Shown here: positions 1 through 8,646 of the stretch, piece after piece | Position numbering within the stretch: the stretch's first letter is position 1 | How the letters are laid out: each line of letters starts with the position of its first letter | Origin: Clostridium folliculivorans | GTDB taxonomy: Bacteria > Bacillota > Clostridia > Clostridiales > Clostridiaceae | Direction of reading: 5' to 3' | DNA: 64,000 nt | Assembly (NCBI RefSeq): GCF_024341905.1 | Contig: NZ_BQXY01000001.1 | Span: 343,013-407,012, forward strand | Notes under the pieces: model-generated | Databases searched by the model: none | What the model was told of the DNA's origin: nothing | Seen by the model: the letters and a program-made list of their open reading frames with translations, nothing else | Program-made: the position numbers and the translations under genes

Positions 1-242
1 ATGGAATGACTCAACAAATGAAATCCTTAGCTAACTTAGGACTTTTAAGCAGATTTGTTGGAATGCTTACAGATTCAAGAAGTTTCTTATCATACCCAAG
101 ACATGAGTATTTCAGAAGAATAGTATGTAATCTTATTGGCGAATGGGTTGAAAATGGGGAAGTTCCACATAATATAGAACTTTTAGGAAGTATAGTTCAA
201 GATATATCATATAGAAATGCTAAAGAATACTTTAACTTATAG
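1..242 (+). CDS. uxaC: Glucuronate/galacturonate isomerase, C-terminal fragment (cut by window edge)
   Basis: This is the last 79 codons of a gene entering from the left edge; the frame is open from base 3. The run GMTQQMK followed by [18 protein letters not shown] and [11 protein letters not shown] is the typical C-terminal end of uronate isomerase (UxaC, an amidohydrolase-fold TIM barrel), which converts D-galacturonate to D-tagaturonate or D-glucuronate to D-fructuronate in the cytoplasm. The usual protein is about 465 residues, so roughly 80% lies outside the window. It fits the downstream transporter, uxaB, uxaA, kdgA and kdgK, supplying the first step of the pathway. No terminator is obvious after the stop codon. 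Confidence 0.93.
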   Translation, partial: GMTQQMKSLANLGLLSRFVGMLTDSRSFLSYPRHEYFRRIVCNLIGEWVENGEVPHNIELLGSIVQDISYRNAKEYFNL

Positions 243-268
243 AAATAAGTAGTAAAATTTGCATAAAG

Positions 269-317
269 TTGTTAACGTGTGCAAAGGCGATGATATTATT
301 GCATGCGTTAACCACAA
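269..317 (+). promoter_or_regulatory. Two operator-like sites and promoter before the sugar transporter
   Basis: Two copies of an imperfect palindrome lie here, at 269-284 (TTGTTAACGTGTGCAA) and, in the opposite orientation, at 299-314 (TTGCATGCGTTAACCA). The same motif occurs twice before uxaB (5120-5135 and 5206-5221). The consensus TTGCACACGTKAACAA, with a central CG, is typical of LacI-family operators. TTGTTA at 269-274 could be a -35 box, with GATATT or TATTAT about 17-19 bp on as the -10, so a bound repressor would block RNA polymerase. The LacI-type protein at 3901 is the obvious candidate ligand-controlled repressor; this is inferred. Confidence 0.62.
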
Positions 318-567
318 TACATACACTTATGAAAATCAATAATCTAGAGTTTTAAGATAAAGATATCTAAAGGTTTTGCTGTAAACGTTATTGAAAAACG
401 TATAAACAATATAAACCAAATATAAATTAAACCAATAAAATAATCAAACAATATAAGGTTAGTAAAGCATTTTACAAAAAAATTGCATAAGAGGGCTTAA
501 GCAATTAAATCAAAAAGGTATTTATAAAATTTATTTTAATAATAATATTAAGAAAGAGGTAACTAGT

Positions 568-1923
568 ATGAGTAAATTAACGTTGAAAGAAAAAATTTCA
601 TACGGTTTAGGTGATTTTGGTAATGGTTTCATGTTCGACTTAGGTCAGGCTTACTTGCTAAAGTTCTACACAGACGTTTGTGGAATAGCATCAGCTGCAG
701 CAGGAGGAATATTCTTATTCACAAAAGTATTTGATGCATTTATGGATCCAATAGCAGGTATAGCAATAGATTCAAGAAAGAATATAGGTAAAAATGGAAG
801 ATTTAAACCAGTTATGTTCTTATCAAGTATACTACTTGCGATACTTACTGTAATAACATTTACAACACCAATGGGAGCAACAGCTCATCAAAGATTGATA
901 TATGGATACGCTACATACATGATATGGGGACTTCTGTATTCATTTACTAACGTTCCTTATGGTTCATTAGCTTCAGTTATGACTCAAGATGTTCAAGATA
1001 GAGCTAATCTAGCTTCTTTTAGACAAGCGGGTTCAGTTTCAGCTCTATTAATAACAGGTGTAGTATTTATGCCAATAGTAACATCTTTTTCTAACACAAA
1101 AATAGGTTTCCCTATAGCAGCAGGTATAATGTCTTTAGTAGGTGTAATATCTTTCTTCATAACTTTCAAGAATACAAAAGAAGTTGTAGAAGTTAAGAGA
1201 AGTGCTGAAAAGATAAGACCTAAAGATTTTGCAACAGCAGTATTTACAAACAAGCCACTACTTACTTTAATACTTATGACTGTATTCTCAATATCAGCTT
1301 ACAACATTAAGACTGCAATGATGGTATATTTCACTCAATACTATCTTGGAAACGCTGCACTTTTAGCTAGAACTAACTTCTTTACTATAGGTAGTTCAAT
1401 AATTGCAATACTTTTCATACCTACATTAGTAAAGAAATTAGGAAAGAAGAGAACAGCAATACTAGGATTCTCAATGGCTTTCATAGCTGATGGATTAAAC
1501 TTTATATTACCAGTTCACATAGTTCCATTTACAATACTTATGGCTATATCATTTATAGGAATAGCACTACCAAACGGTGTTACATGGGCATTCGTTTCAG
1601 ACGTTATCGATTACGGTGAATGGCATACAGGTGAAAGAAGAGAAGGTATAACTTACTCAGCATTTAACTTCTCAAGAAAGATAGCTCAAGCGATAGCAGG
1701 ATCTCTTTCAGGTTTTGGTTTAGCATTAATAGGATATGTTCCAAACGTAAAACAATCAGCTCAAACATTATTAGGAATGAAGGGATTATTAATGTTATAT
1801 CCTTGTATAGCTTTAATAATAGCTGCAATAGTGCTTGGAGTATTATACGGATTATCAGATAAGAAGTACAAAGAAATCGTTACTGATCTTCAAGCTGGAA
1901 AGTACGAATCAAGCAAAGCATAA
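568..1923 (+). CDS. GPH/MFS-type sugar (hexuronide) transporter
   Basis: A 451-residue integral membrane protein with about 12 hydrophobic segments. Its N-terminus (KISYGLGDFGNGF) and the loop DPIAGIAIDSR match the glycoside-pentoside-hexuronide (GPH) cation symporter family, which imports sugars and glycosides across the cytoplasmic membrane. Placed between uxaC and the other galacturonate genes, and with two copies of the shared operator upstream, it most likely imports galacturonate or oligogalacturonides; the substrate is inferred from context. The start is set by GAAAGAGG eight bases before ATG. The leader from the operators to the start is long, about 250 nt. A rho-independent terminator follows at 2053-2086. 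Confidence 0.88.
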   Translation: MSKLTLKEKISYGLGDFGNGFMFDLGQAYLLKFYTDVCGIASAAAGGIFLFTKVFDAFMDPIAGIAIDSRKNIGKNGRFKPVMFLSSILLAILTVITFTTPMGATAHQRLIYGYATYMIWGLLYSFTNVPYGSLASVMTQDVQDRANLASFRQAGSVSALLITGVVFMPIVTSFSNTKIGFPIAAGIMSLVGVISFFITFKNTKEVVEVKRSAEKIRPKDFATAVFTNKPLLTLILMTVFSISAYNIKTAMMVYFTQYYLGNAALLARTNFFTIGSSIIAILFIPTLVKKLGKKRTAILGFSMAFIADGLNFILPVHIVPFTILMAISFIGIALPNGVTWAFVSDVIDYGEWHTGERREGITYSAFNFSRKIAQAIAGSLSGFGLALIGYVPNVKQSAQTLLGMKGLLMLYPCIALIIAAIVLGVLYGLSDKKYKEIVTDLQAGKYESSKA

Positions 1924-2052
1924 TAATTTAATTAATATAATGTATATAATTTAATCAATTATTGCTTAAAACTACAATCTCATAGATAAGCTCAGTATGT
2001 AATACTTGAATAAATATTATAGATTTAAATTCTATAAAAATCATGTGAAAAG

Positions 2053-2086
2053 CAAGTACTTATAATAAATAGGTACTTGTTTTTTA
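2053..2086 (+). terminator. Rho-independent terminator after the transporter
   Basis: CAAGTAC and GTACTTG form a stem around a loop of A/T bases and are followed by TTTTTT. It closes the transporter transcript before the transposase-like gene, which is on the other strand. Confidence 0.8.
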
Positions 2087-2445
2087 TTTATATATAAGGT
2101 CTAATAAGTTTTATTTATAAAAGTAACGTAGTAAATACACTTTAATCTATTAATTGATGAATCAAAATAAATAGAACTTACAGATCTATTTATCGCAAGC
2201 TCTATGCTTATATTATATTTTTTCTATATACAATTATTTATTAATTAAATGTTGTTAAATATTTATATGTGTAGATGGACAACCTTATTATCAACTTTAT
2301 ATTTTTTAAAGTTTCTTCTCCGAACCTAATACAGTGTTAAAACAGTTTACGAAAAGAACTGCATGTCTTCACAATTACTTCAGAGTAAATTAGCTGCTTT
2401 ACAATCTTGTCAATTTCTTCAGAATTATATTAACTTATAATTTCT

Positions 2446-3336
2446 TTAAAAAAGCGAACTTGTAATTCTTATCTCATCCGTTCTTATAAATCTATTTCCT
2501 TTAAACAATCTATCATATATTAGGTCCATATAATCGATAACCTTATCCAAATTCATGATTATGAAAAAACTAAGATATCTTTGAAGGTACTTTGAGGCCA
2601 CTCCATGGAAAATTGATAGCCATTTTTTTAAATTTGGCCAAAGATATTTTATTCTATACTCAGCATCTACCTTAATGGATTTATTTCTATTATGTCTTAT
2701 CGCCACCGATTTAATATATCTGTCTCCATACGCAGCAATGTATGATTTCTCTTCTATTTTAGAATAAACTTTCTCATTGAAAACTTCTCGATTCCACCAA
2801 TGCTTAAATATTGGTTTTATAAACATAGAATCTTCTTGTCCTTTTGCACCGATAACCCAAATATCCTCTCTTGGAGTTGCTGAGGCTATTATTTCTGCAT
2901 TTCTACACCCTTTAAGGTTTTCTTTTATAATAACTTTCCCTACATGTACGACTCCTGATAAACTACCTGGAGTTGAGTCTAGGCTTAGCGCTTGAAGTAT
3001 TTTATGTCTCCAATAAAAAGCTGTCCCAATACTTATATTTAACTTCTCAGCACAAAATTTTAAGGTTTTATTTTCGGTCATTAATTCAGTAAATTCCATC
3101 CAAGTTCTAGTATTCTTTTTTGAATAACTCCACAATGAATTAGTTGCGCGTGAAAAAGTTTTATCACACACTTTGCATTTATATCTTTGAATTCCGTTAT
3201 AAAAACCATATTTAATATGCCAAGTTGACCCACAAATTGGGCAAGATTCCACAACTCTATCTTTATAAAAATCTCTTTTTAGAACATCATTAGTATGCAA
3301 ATTAAATTTTTTCAATTCAGCATCGTGCTGTAGCAA
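2446..3336 (-). CDS. IS1595/ISXO2-like transposase homologue with altered catalytic residues
   Basis: A protein of about 296 residues. A zinc ribbon (Cys at about 32, 35, 54 and 57; CPIC and CKVC) is followed by a helix-turn-helix-like stretch (about 92-115) and a region resembling the ISXO2/IS1595 DDE transposase domain. That region ends in KKWLSIFHGVASKYLQRYL, which is close to the family signature. Where family members carry a catalytic Asp-Glu (VxxDET-like), this protein reads GVVHVGKVII (about 128-137), so the first acidic residue appears lost. The frame is open and full-length. A TTG at 3336 has AGAGGTG about eight bases upstream; the GTG at 3345 overlaps that site and is less likely. 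It may be an inactive relic, or a domesticated DNA-binding protein. Confidence 0.72.
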   Translation of the reverse strand: MLQHDAELKKFNLHTNDVLKRDFYKDRVVESCPICGSTWHIKYGFYNGIQRYKCKVCDKTFSRATNSLWSYSKKNTRTWMEFTELMTENKTLKFCAEKLNISIGTAFYWRHKILQALSLDSTPGSLSGVVHVGKVIIKENLKGCRNAEIIASATPREDIWVIGAKGQEDSMFIKPIFKHWWNREVFNEKVYSKIEEKSYIAAYGDRYIKSVAIRHNRNKSIKVDAEYRIKYLWPNLKKWLSIFHGVASKYLQRYLSFFIIMNLDKVIDYMDLIYDRLFKGNRFIRTDEIRITSSLF

Positions 3337-3446
3337 AAGGAACACCTCTCTAATAAAACTTAATAATTAGGCTATCCTCTTAATGCTTGCCACATATTCA
3401 TGTTTTTAATCATTACCAACATTTATTTAACAAATAATTTTATACT

Positions 3447-3487
3447 AAAAAACTCATTGAAGTTATCTTCTTCAATAAGTTTTTTTG
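3447..3487. terminator. Hairpin with flanking A and T runs
   Basis: AAAAAACTCATTGAAG pairs imperfectly with CTTCAATAAGTTTTTTT around a short loop. It would work in either direction and lies upstream of the transposase-like gene, so its use is unclear. The rest of 3346-3900 holds the half repeat at 3535 and the untranslated leader of the regulator; no other gene is seen. Confidence 0.55.
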
Positions 3488-3534
3488 AGCATAAGCCTTT
3501 TTTTAAACATAAGTTTGAGATATTCTTTCAGTAG

Positions 3535-3568
3535 AATAAGTTTTATTACGAAGTGGTACATCCATATA
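3535..3568 (+). repeat. Repeat family A, partial copy
   Basis: It contains TTTTATTACGAAGTGGTACATCC, the right arm of the palindromic family A. Full copies are at 35756-35851 and 53199-53293. The copy at 8601 shares the next bases too (ATATAAT). Confidence 0.7.
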
Positions 3569-3900
3569 ATGAAGCAAATTAAATAGAACTTATATATTAA
3601 AATTAATACTTTTATACTACATAATTAGAAGGGGGAAGAGGTTTAGAAGCAGGTTTTTATATTTCATATATTGACATGGCTTTATAATGTTGTTAACCTA
3701 AAGCTTGATATGGTTTATAAAATGATATTAAAATAAATTAGTTGTATTTATAAAGAAATTAAGAGATACATGGTATTAATAAAATCTTTTAGTGTAGATA
3801 CCTTACAAGAGCGATAGCTTAGAGGAAGGGTGTACAACTTTAGTTAAGAGATGTTTTTTGAGATATAAGAATTTTTATTAGAAATTAAGAAGGTGAAATT

Positions 3901-4905
3901 ATGAGCATAACTATAAAAGATATAGCAAAATTGGCTAATGTATCGCATACCACTGTATCGAGAGCGCTAAATGATAGTCCTCTAATTAATGAAGAAACAA
4001 AAGCTAAGATCAAGGCAATAGCAGAGGAGCTTCATTATGTTCCTAACTATAGTGCAAAAAGTCTAGTTTTGGATAAGTCTTATACTATTGGATTATTCTT
4101 TTCTAGTATAAGCAGAGGAACATCTCCAAGTTTTTTCTATGAAATAGTAAGAGGAGTAAATAGTGTAATAAAGGAAAATTACAATTTAGTAGTAAGAGGT
4201 ATAGACGACTACAAGGATTTTTCAGGAATTAATAATAAAAGATTTGATGGTATAGTGCTTATGAGTCAAAGTGATAAGGATAATGAGTTCATATATCATG
4301 TATGGCAAAGACAGATACCACTTATTGTTTTAAATAGAGAAATCGAAGGAAATTCCTTAATAAACATACTATCAGACGATGAAGAAGGAGCTTTTAAGGC
4401 AGCTAGTTATTTGATAGAAAACAACCATAAAGATATAGCTATCATAGAGGGAAAAGAAGAATTTAAATCATCTAAGAAGAGAAAAGATGGATTTTTAAAA
4501 GCTTTACTTAGTAATAGTATTCCAGTAAGAGGCGAATATTTGGTTAGAGGAAACTATGATATAAAGAGCGGTTATGAAGGAATGAAAAAACTACTTGATC
4601 TTCCTAACAGGCCAACAGCAGTTTTTTGTTCAAACGATGATATGGCTATCGGAGCTATAAAGGCCGTTTTTGAAAAAGGGCTTTCAGTACCTAAGGATAT
4701 ATCCATAGTAGGTTTCGATAACATAGGTTTTGCAGAGTATGCTACCCCTGCACTAACTACAATAAAGAGACCTATGGAAGAAATAAGTATAATAGGTGGA
4801 AGAACTATTATAGATTTGATTGACAAAAAGGACTACAAAGGTGAGAAGGTATATATAAAAACAGAACTTGTGATCAGGGAATCAGCACGTAAGCTAGAAA
4901 AGTAG
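3901..4905 (+). CDS. LacI/GalR-family transcriptional regulator of the galacturonate region
   Basis: A 334-residue protein with an N-terminal LacI helix-turn-helix (residues 1-50: TIKDIAKLANVSHTTVSRALN, hinge YVPNYSAKSLV). A periplasmic-binding-protein-like sensor domain follows (about 60-330), with the conserved stretches TAVFCSNDDMAIGA and ISIVGFDNIGFAEYATPALTTIKRP. Such regulators bind palindromic operators with a central CG and let go, or bind, when a sugar ligand is present. The four TTGCACACGTKAACAA-like sites before the transporter and uxaB are the natural targets, and a pathway intermediate the likely effector; both points are inferred. No copy of that motif was seen just upstream of this gene, so autoregulation is not supported. 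The start follows GAAGGTG at seven bases. Confidence 0.9.
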   Translation: MSITIKDIAKLANVSHTTVSRALNDSPLINEETKAKIKAIAEELHYVPNYSAKSLVLDKSYTIGLFFSSISRGTSPSFFYEIVRGVNSVIKENYNLVVRGIDDYKDFSGINNKRFDGIVLMSQSDKDNEFIYHVWQRQIPLIVLNREIEGNSLINILSDDEEGAFKAASYLIENNHKDIAIIEGKEEFKSSKKRKDGFLKALLSNSIPVRGEYLVRGNYDIKSGYEGMKKLLDLPNRPTAVFCSNDDMAIGAIKAVFEKGLSVPKDISIVGFDNIGFAEYATPALTTIKRPMEEISIIGGRTIIDLIDKKDYKGEKVYIKTELVIRESARKLEK

Positions 4906-5119
4906 TAAATATGTAGAATTTCTTAAGTGAAAAGATGTGCCAATTATAAGGACTAAAATTTATTAAATATATCTAAGAAGCGGGTAGATTTAATTGGGTT
5001 TTAGCAATATTAGGCATGTCTTTTTTATTTTGTTAAAAACACTACAAACCAATAGCGAATTAAAAAAAGCTATACTATATTTTCCACAAAATAAAGCGAG
5101 AAATATTTAAAAAAACTTA

Positions 5120-5221
5120 TTGTTAACGTGTGCATAAGGTGATATAATATATTTGAAAAGAGAAATATATCATATCGGATTGTTAATAAAAAAATTTAAA
5201 CTAATTTGCACACGTGAACAA
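5120..5221 (+). promoter_or_regulatory. uxaB promoter with two operator-like sites
   Basis: TTGTTA (5120-5125) and TATAAT (5143-5148) form a sigma-A promoter with a 17-bp spacer. The -35 box lies within the operator copy TTGTTAACGTGTGCAT (5120-5135), and a second copy, TTGCACACGTGAACAA, lies in the leader at 5206-5221, just before the ribosome binding site. An 86-bp centre-to-centre spacing would suit repression by a DNA loop or by two independent blocks. Assignment to the LacI-type protein at 3901 is inferred from proximity and operator style. Confidence 0.68.
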
Positions 5222-5243
5222 AACGTGTATGGAGGAGTCGGAA

Positions 5244-6692
5244 ATGAGATTAAATAAGGAAACTTTTAAAGAGTACAAACAATATCCAGAAAAAGTTTTA
5301 CAATTCGGAGAAGGAAACTTCTTAAGAGCATTTGTAGATTGGCAAATAGATAAAATGAATAAAGAAGCAGATTTTAACGGTAGCGTAGTTGTAGTACAAC
5401 CTATAGAATTTGGTTTAGTTGATAAATTAAATGAACAAGATGGATTATACACACTTTATTTGCAAGGAATAAAGGATGGAAAGGCTGTTAAAGAACATGA
5501 AGTTATAAACAGCATTAGCAGAGGAATAAATCCATATACCCAATATGATGAATACTTAAAAATTGCTGAAAACCCAGAATTAAGATTTATAATATCAAAC
5601 ACAACTGAAGCAGGAATAGCTTTTGATGAAAATGATAAATTAGAAGACAGACCACAAAAAAGCTTCCCAGGTAAGTTAACAGCTTTACTATATAACAGAT
5701 TTAAGGCTTTTGCAGGAGCTAAAGAAAAAGGTCTAATAATAATACCATGTGAACTTATTGATAAAAATGGTGAAAAACTTAAGGCTATAATTCTTAAGTA
5801 TGCAGAACTTTGGAACCTAGGTGAAGAATTTGTAGCTTGGATAAATGAAGCTAATACTTTCTGTGGAAGCTTAGTTGATAGAATTGTACCTGGATACCCA
5901 AGAGATTCAATAAAAGAAATAACAGAAGAATTAGGATATGAAGATAACCTAGTAAATGTTGGAGAACAATTCCACCTATGGGTAATTGAAGGACCAGCAT
6001 GGATCGGAAACGAATTCCCAGTTGCAAAGGCAGGTATTAACACTATATTTGTTGAAGATATGACTCCATATAGAACAAGAAAAGTTAGAATCCTTAATGG
6101 AGCACATACATCATTAGTTCCAGTATCATATCTTTATGGACTAGAAACAGTTGGTGAATCAGTTGATCATGAAGTAATAGGAGAATTTATAAAGGGAGTT
6201 GTTTATGACGAAATAATTCCTACATTAGATCTTCCACAAGAAGAGTTAGAGTACTTTGCAGGTGCAGTACTTGAAAGATTCCAAAACCCATTTGTAAACC
6301 ACTATTTAATGAGCATTGCATTAAACTCAATGTCTAAGTTTGAAACTAGAGATTTACCTTCATTACTAGAATACACAATCAGAAAAGGAGAACTTCCTAA
6401 GAAATTAGTATTCTCACTTGCTGCTTTAATAGAATTCTACAAAGGTAAGAGAGGCGAAGAAGTTATAGCTTTAGCTGATGATGCAGATATATTAGATTTA
6501 TACAAAACTGCATGGGGAAGCTGTGATGGTAGTGAAGCTGGATTAAGAAGCGTTGTTACTACAGTTCTTGGATATGAAAAGAATTGGAAGATGAACTTAA
6601 ATGAAGTTAAAGGCTTAACAGATGCAGTTACTTATTACCTTGCTAAGATAGAGACACTAGGAATTAAGGAAGCACTTAAAGAAGTTATGTAA
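5244..6692 (+). CDS. uxaB: Tagaturonate reductase (altronate oxidoreductase)
   Basis: A 482-residue member of the mannitol dehydrogenase/long-chain polyol dehydrogenase family. The N-terminus carries [21 protein letters not shown], the nucleotide-binding start typical of UxaB, and the C-terminal half carries the family motif [19 protein letters not shown], with the catalytic Lys region. It reduces D-tagaturonate to D-altronate using NADH in the cytoplasm. The start at 5244 is favoured over an upstream in-frame GTG at 5214 because GGAGGAG lies six bases before this ATG, while 5214 lies inside the operator at 5206-5221. uxaA follows after 23 bp, so the two are surely co-transcribed. Confidence 0.95.
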   Translation: MRLNKETFKEYKQYPEKVLQFGEGNFLRAFVDWQIDKMNKEADFNGSVVVVQPIEFGLVDKLNEQDGLYTLYLQGIKDGKAVKEHEVINSISRGINPYTQYDEYLKIAENPELRFIISNTTEAGIAFDENDKLEDRPQKSFPGKLTALLYNRFKAFAGAKEKGLIIIPCELIDKNGEKLKAIILKYAELWNLGEEFVAWINEANTFCGSLVDRIVPGYPRDSIKEITEELGYEDNLVNVGEQFHLWVIEGPAWIGNEFPVAKAGINTIFVEDMTPYRTRKVRILNGAHTSLVPVSYLYGLETVGESVDHEVIGEFIKGVVYDEIIPTLDLPQEELEYFAGAVLERFQNPFVNHYLMSIALNSMSKFETRDLPSLLEYTIRKGELPKKLVFSLAALIEFYKGKRGEEVIALADDADILDLYKTAWGSCDGSEAGLRSVVTTVLGYEKNWKMNLNEVKGLTDAVTYYLAKIETLGIKEALKEVM

Positions 6693-6715
6693 TTAAAAAG
6701 AAAAGAGGTAATTTC

Positions 6716-8203
6716 ATGAAGAGTGTTCTTAAAATAAATGAAAATGATAATGTAGTTGTAGCATTGATGGACTTAGATAAAGATCAAACTATAGAAGTAG
6801 ACGGAACTGTTATTACTCTAAAAGAAGATGTAAAAAGAGGACATAAAATTGCTATAAAAGAAATAGGCGTTGATGAAGACGTAGTAAAGTATGGATTTCC
6901 AATAGGGCATGCAATTACTCATGTTTTAGAAGGACAATGGATTCATACACATAACACTAAGACTAATCTTGATGGAATAAAAGATTATAGCTTCAATCAA
7001 AAACTATTAGATAACATTTATAAGAATAAAGATTTAACATTTAAAGGCTATAAGAGAGCAAACGGCAGTGTAGGAATAAGAAATGAACTTTGGATTGTTC
7101 CCACTGTTGGATGTGTAAATGGAATAGCTGAAAGAATGTTGGATAGACTTAAGAAAGAATTCGGAGAATTAGAAATAGATAATACTCTAGTGCTTAAGCA
7201 TAATTATGGATGTTCACAGCTTGGTGATGACCACGTAACTACACGAACTATATTAGGTGATGCTGTAAAACATCCAAATGCAGGTGGAGTTTTAGTACTT
7301 GGTCTTGGTTGTGAAAACAATAATATGGCTGATTTCAAAAAGTCTTTAGGACAATATGATGAGAGCAGAGTTAAATTCTTAGTTTCACAAGAAGTTTCTG
7401 ATGAACTAGAGGAAGGTGTGAAGCTTCTAAAAGAATTATACGAGAACATGAAAAATGACGTTAGGGAAGAAGTTCCTCTTTCAGAACTAAAAGTAGGGCT
7501 TAAGTGTGGAGGATCTGATGGATTTTCTGGAATTACTGCAAATCCTCTAGTAGGAAGATTTTCAGATTTCCTAGTAGCACAAGGGGGAACTACTATACTA
7601 ACAGAAGTTCCTGAAATGTTTGGAGCAGAAACACTGCTTATGGATAGAGCTTTAGATGAAGAAGTATTTGACAAGGTAGTTCACTTAATAAATGATTTTA
7701 AAGAATACTTTATAAGATATGACCAACCAGTATATGAAAATCCTTCACCAGGAAACAAAGCTGGTGGTATTACAACTCTTGAAGATAAATCTTTAGGTTG
7801 TACACAAAAAGCTGGTACAGCTACAGTAGTGGATGTACTTAAATATGGTGAAACACTTAAAGAAAAAGGATTAAACTTATTAAGTGCACCAGGAAATGAC
7901 TTAGTGGCTGCTTCTGCTTTAGCATCAGCAGGTTGCCAAATGGTATTATTCACAACTGGAAGAGGAACTCCATTTGGATCTTATGTTCCTACATTAAAGA
8001 TATCAACAAATACACAATTATTTGAACTTAAACCTCATTGGATTGATTTTAATGCAGGAAGTCTTCTTGAAGATAAGAATTCAGAGGAAGTTCTTAAGGA
8101 ATTCATTGACTACATAATAAGTGTAGCTAGTGGAGAACTTGCAAATAATGAAAAGAATGATTTTAGAGAATTAGCTATATTCAAAACAGGTGTAACTCTT
8201 TAG
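6716..8203 (+). CDS. uxaA: Altronate dehydratase
   Basis: A 495-residue enzyme of the UxaA family. The N-terminal SAF-like domain (about 1-75; HKIAIKEIGVDEDVVKYGFPIG and the His-rich GQWIHTHNTKTN) is fused to the large C-terminal domain (about 105-495: GYKRANGSVGIRNELWIVPTVGCVN, LKHNYGCSQLGDD, KCGGSDGFSG). Conserved Cys residues in the large domain are those expected to hold the metal cofactor. It dehydrates D-altronate to 2-keto-3-deoxygluconate. Length is normal. AAAGAGGT precedes the start. It follows uxaB in one transcript; the next gene, kdgA, is 440 bp away beyond two repeat elements. Confidence 0.95.
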   Translation: MKSVLKINENDNVVVALMDLDKDQTIEVDGTVITLKEDVKRGHKIAIKEIGVDEDVVKYGFPIGHAITHVLEGQWIHTHNTKTNLDGIKDYSFNQKLLDNIYKNKDLTFKGYKRANGSVGIRNELWIVPTVGCVNGIAERMLDRLKKEFGELEIDNTLVLKHNYGCSQLGDDHVTTRTILGDAVKHPNAGGVLVLGLGCENNNMADFKKSLGQYDESRVKFLVSQEVSDELEEGVKLLKELYENMKNDVREEVPLSELKVGLKCGGSDGFSGITANPLVGRFSDFLVAQGGTTILTEVPEMFGAETLLMDRALDEEVFDKVVHLINDFKEYFIRYDQPVYENPSPGNKAGGITTLEDKSLGCTQKAGTATVVDVLKYGETLKEKGLNLLSAPGNDLVAASALASAGCQMVLFTTGRGTPFGSYVPTLKISTNTQLFELKPHWIDFNAGSLLEDKNSEEVLKEFIDYIISVASGELANNEKNDFRELAIFKTGVTL

Positions 8204-8365
8204 TCAAAGTGTAAATAAAGATTACGCAATTTCGTAAAATTCAAACTTAAAATAATTGACTTCTTGAATTCTCATAAGTCCTGATGAGGGTTGAAGGAAT
8301 ATGTTTTACACACATAAGTACATTTATAAAATATAAATTACAAAGACTATAATATAAAAAAATAA

Positions 8366-8455
8366 GATACACTACTCCATGTTAGAATTGATTACTTTTG
8401 ACTCATCTGCCCTTTGTCTTTAAAAGTTACCAATAAAACTATGGAGTAGTGCATC
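8366..8455. repeat. Palindromic intergenic element, family B-like
   Basis: GATACACTACTCCAT (8366-8380) and ATGGAGTAGTGCATC (8441-8455) form 15-bp inverted arms with one mismatch, enclosing about 60 bp. The arms resemble those of family B (ACTACTTCA/TGAAGTAGT), and TTAGAATT next to the left arm is also present in the copy at 25492. Confidence 0.6.
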
Positions 8456-8514
8456 ATTATGAGGTTCTAAGTTCAGCTATATTTATATAGATATATTAAT
8501 TCAGTTCAACAGCT

Positions 8515-8556
8515 ATTTTCAAAATTCTTTTAGAAAGATAGAAGAATTTTGAAAAT
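8515..8556. terminator. Strong hairpin between uxaA and kdgA
   Basis: ATTTTCAAAATTCTT and AAGAATTTTGAAAAT form a perfect 15-bp stem around a 12-base loop. No clean T run follows, so it may be a weak terminator or an RNA-processing/stability structure between uxaA and kdgA. Confidence 0.45.
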
Positions 8557-8600
8557 ATAAGTTTTATTATGAATTATTTAAATCTATAATCAGAATTAAT

Positions 8601-8633
8601 ATAAATTTTATTACGAAGTGGTACATCCATATA
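8601..8633 (+). repeat. Repeat family A, partial copy
   Basis: It contains TTTTATTACGAAGTGGTACATCC, the right arm only, directly before the kdgA ribosome binding site. The gene's leader therefore ends in repeat sequence. Confidence 0.7.
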
Positions 8634-8646
8634 ATAGGAGGATTAA

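Larger units (their letters stand above)
2103..3592. repeat. Degenerate direct repeats flanking the transposase-like gene
   Basis: The left flank (2103-2180) and right flank (3535-3592) both begin with AATAAGTTTTATT and both end with AAATAGAACTTA, with weaker similarity between. The right copy contains the half-element of repeat family A (ATTACGAAGTGGTACATC). This could be a duplication made by an old insertion, or two independent decayed repeats. Bases 1924-2445 otherwise hold only the terminator, and I see no gene there. Clear terminal inverted repeats of an insertion sequence were not found. Confidence 0.35.

Noticed and set aside
380..393. TGTAAACGTTATTG as a possible catabolite repression (cre) site
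   Set aside because: The last two bases of the cre pattern do not fit, and the spacing to the promoter is unconvincing.
5456..6043. 195-codon minus-strand ORF inside uxaB
   Set aside because: It is antisense to a well-supported gene, without a ribosome binding site or recognisable features.
7204..7674. 156-codon minus-strand ORF inside uxaA
   Set aside because: Its Ser/Pro-rich composition is a mirror of the real coding strand; there is no support for translation.
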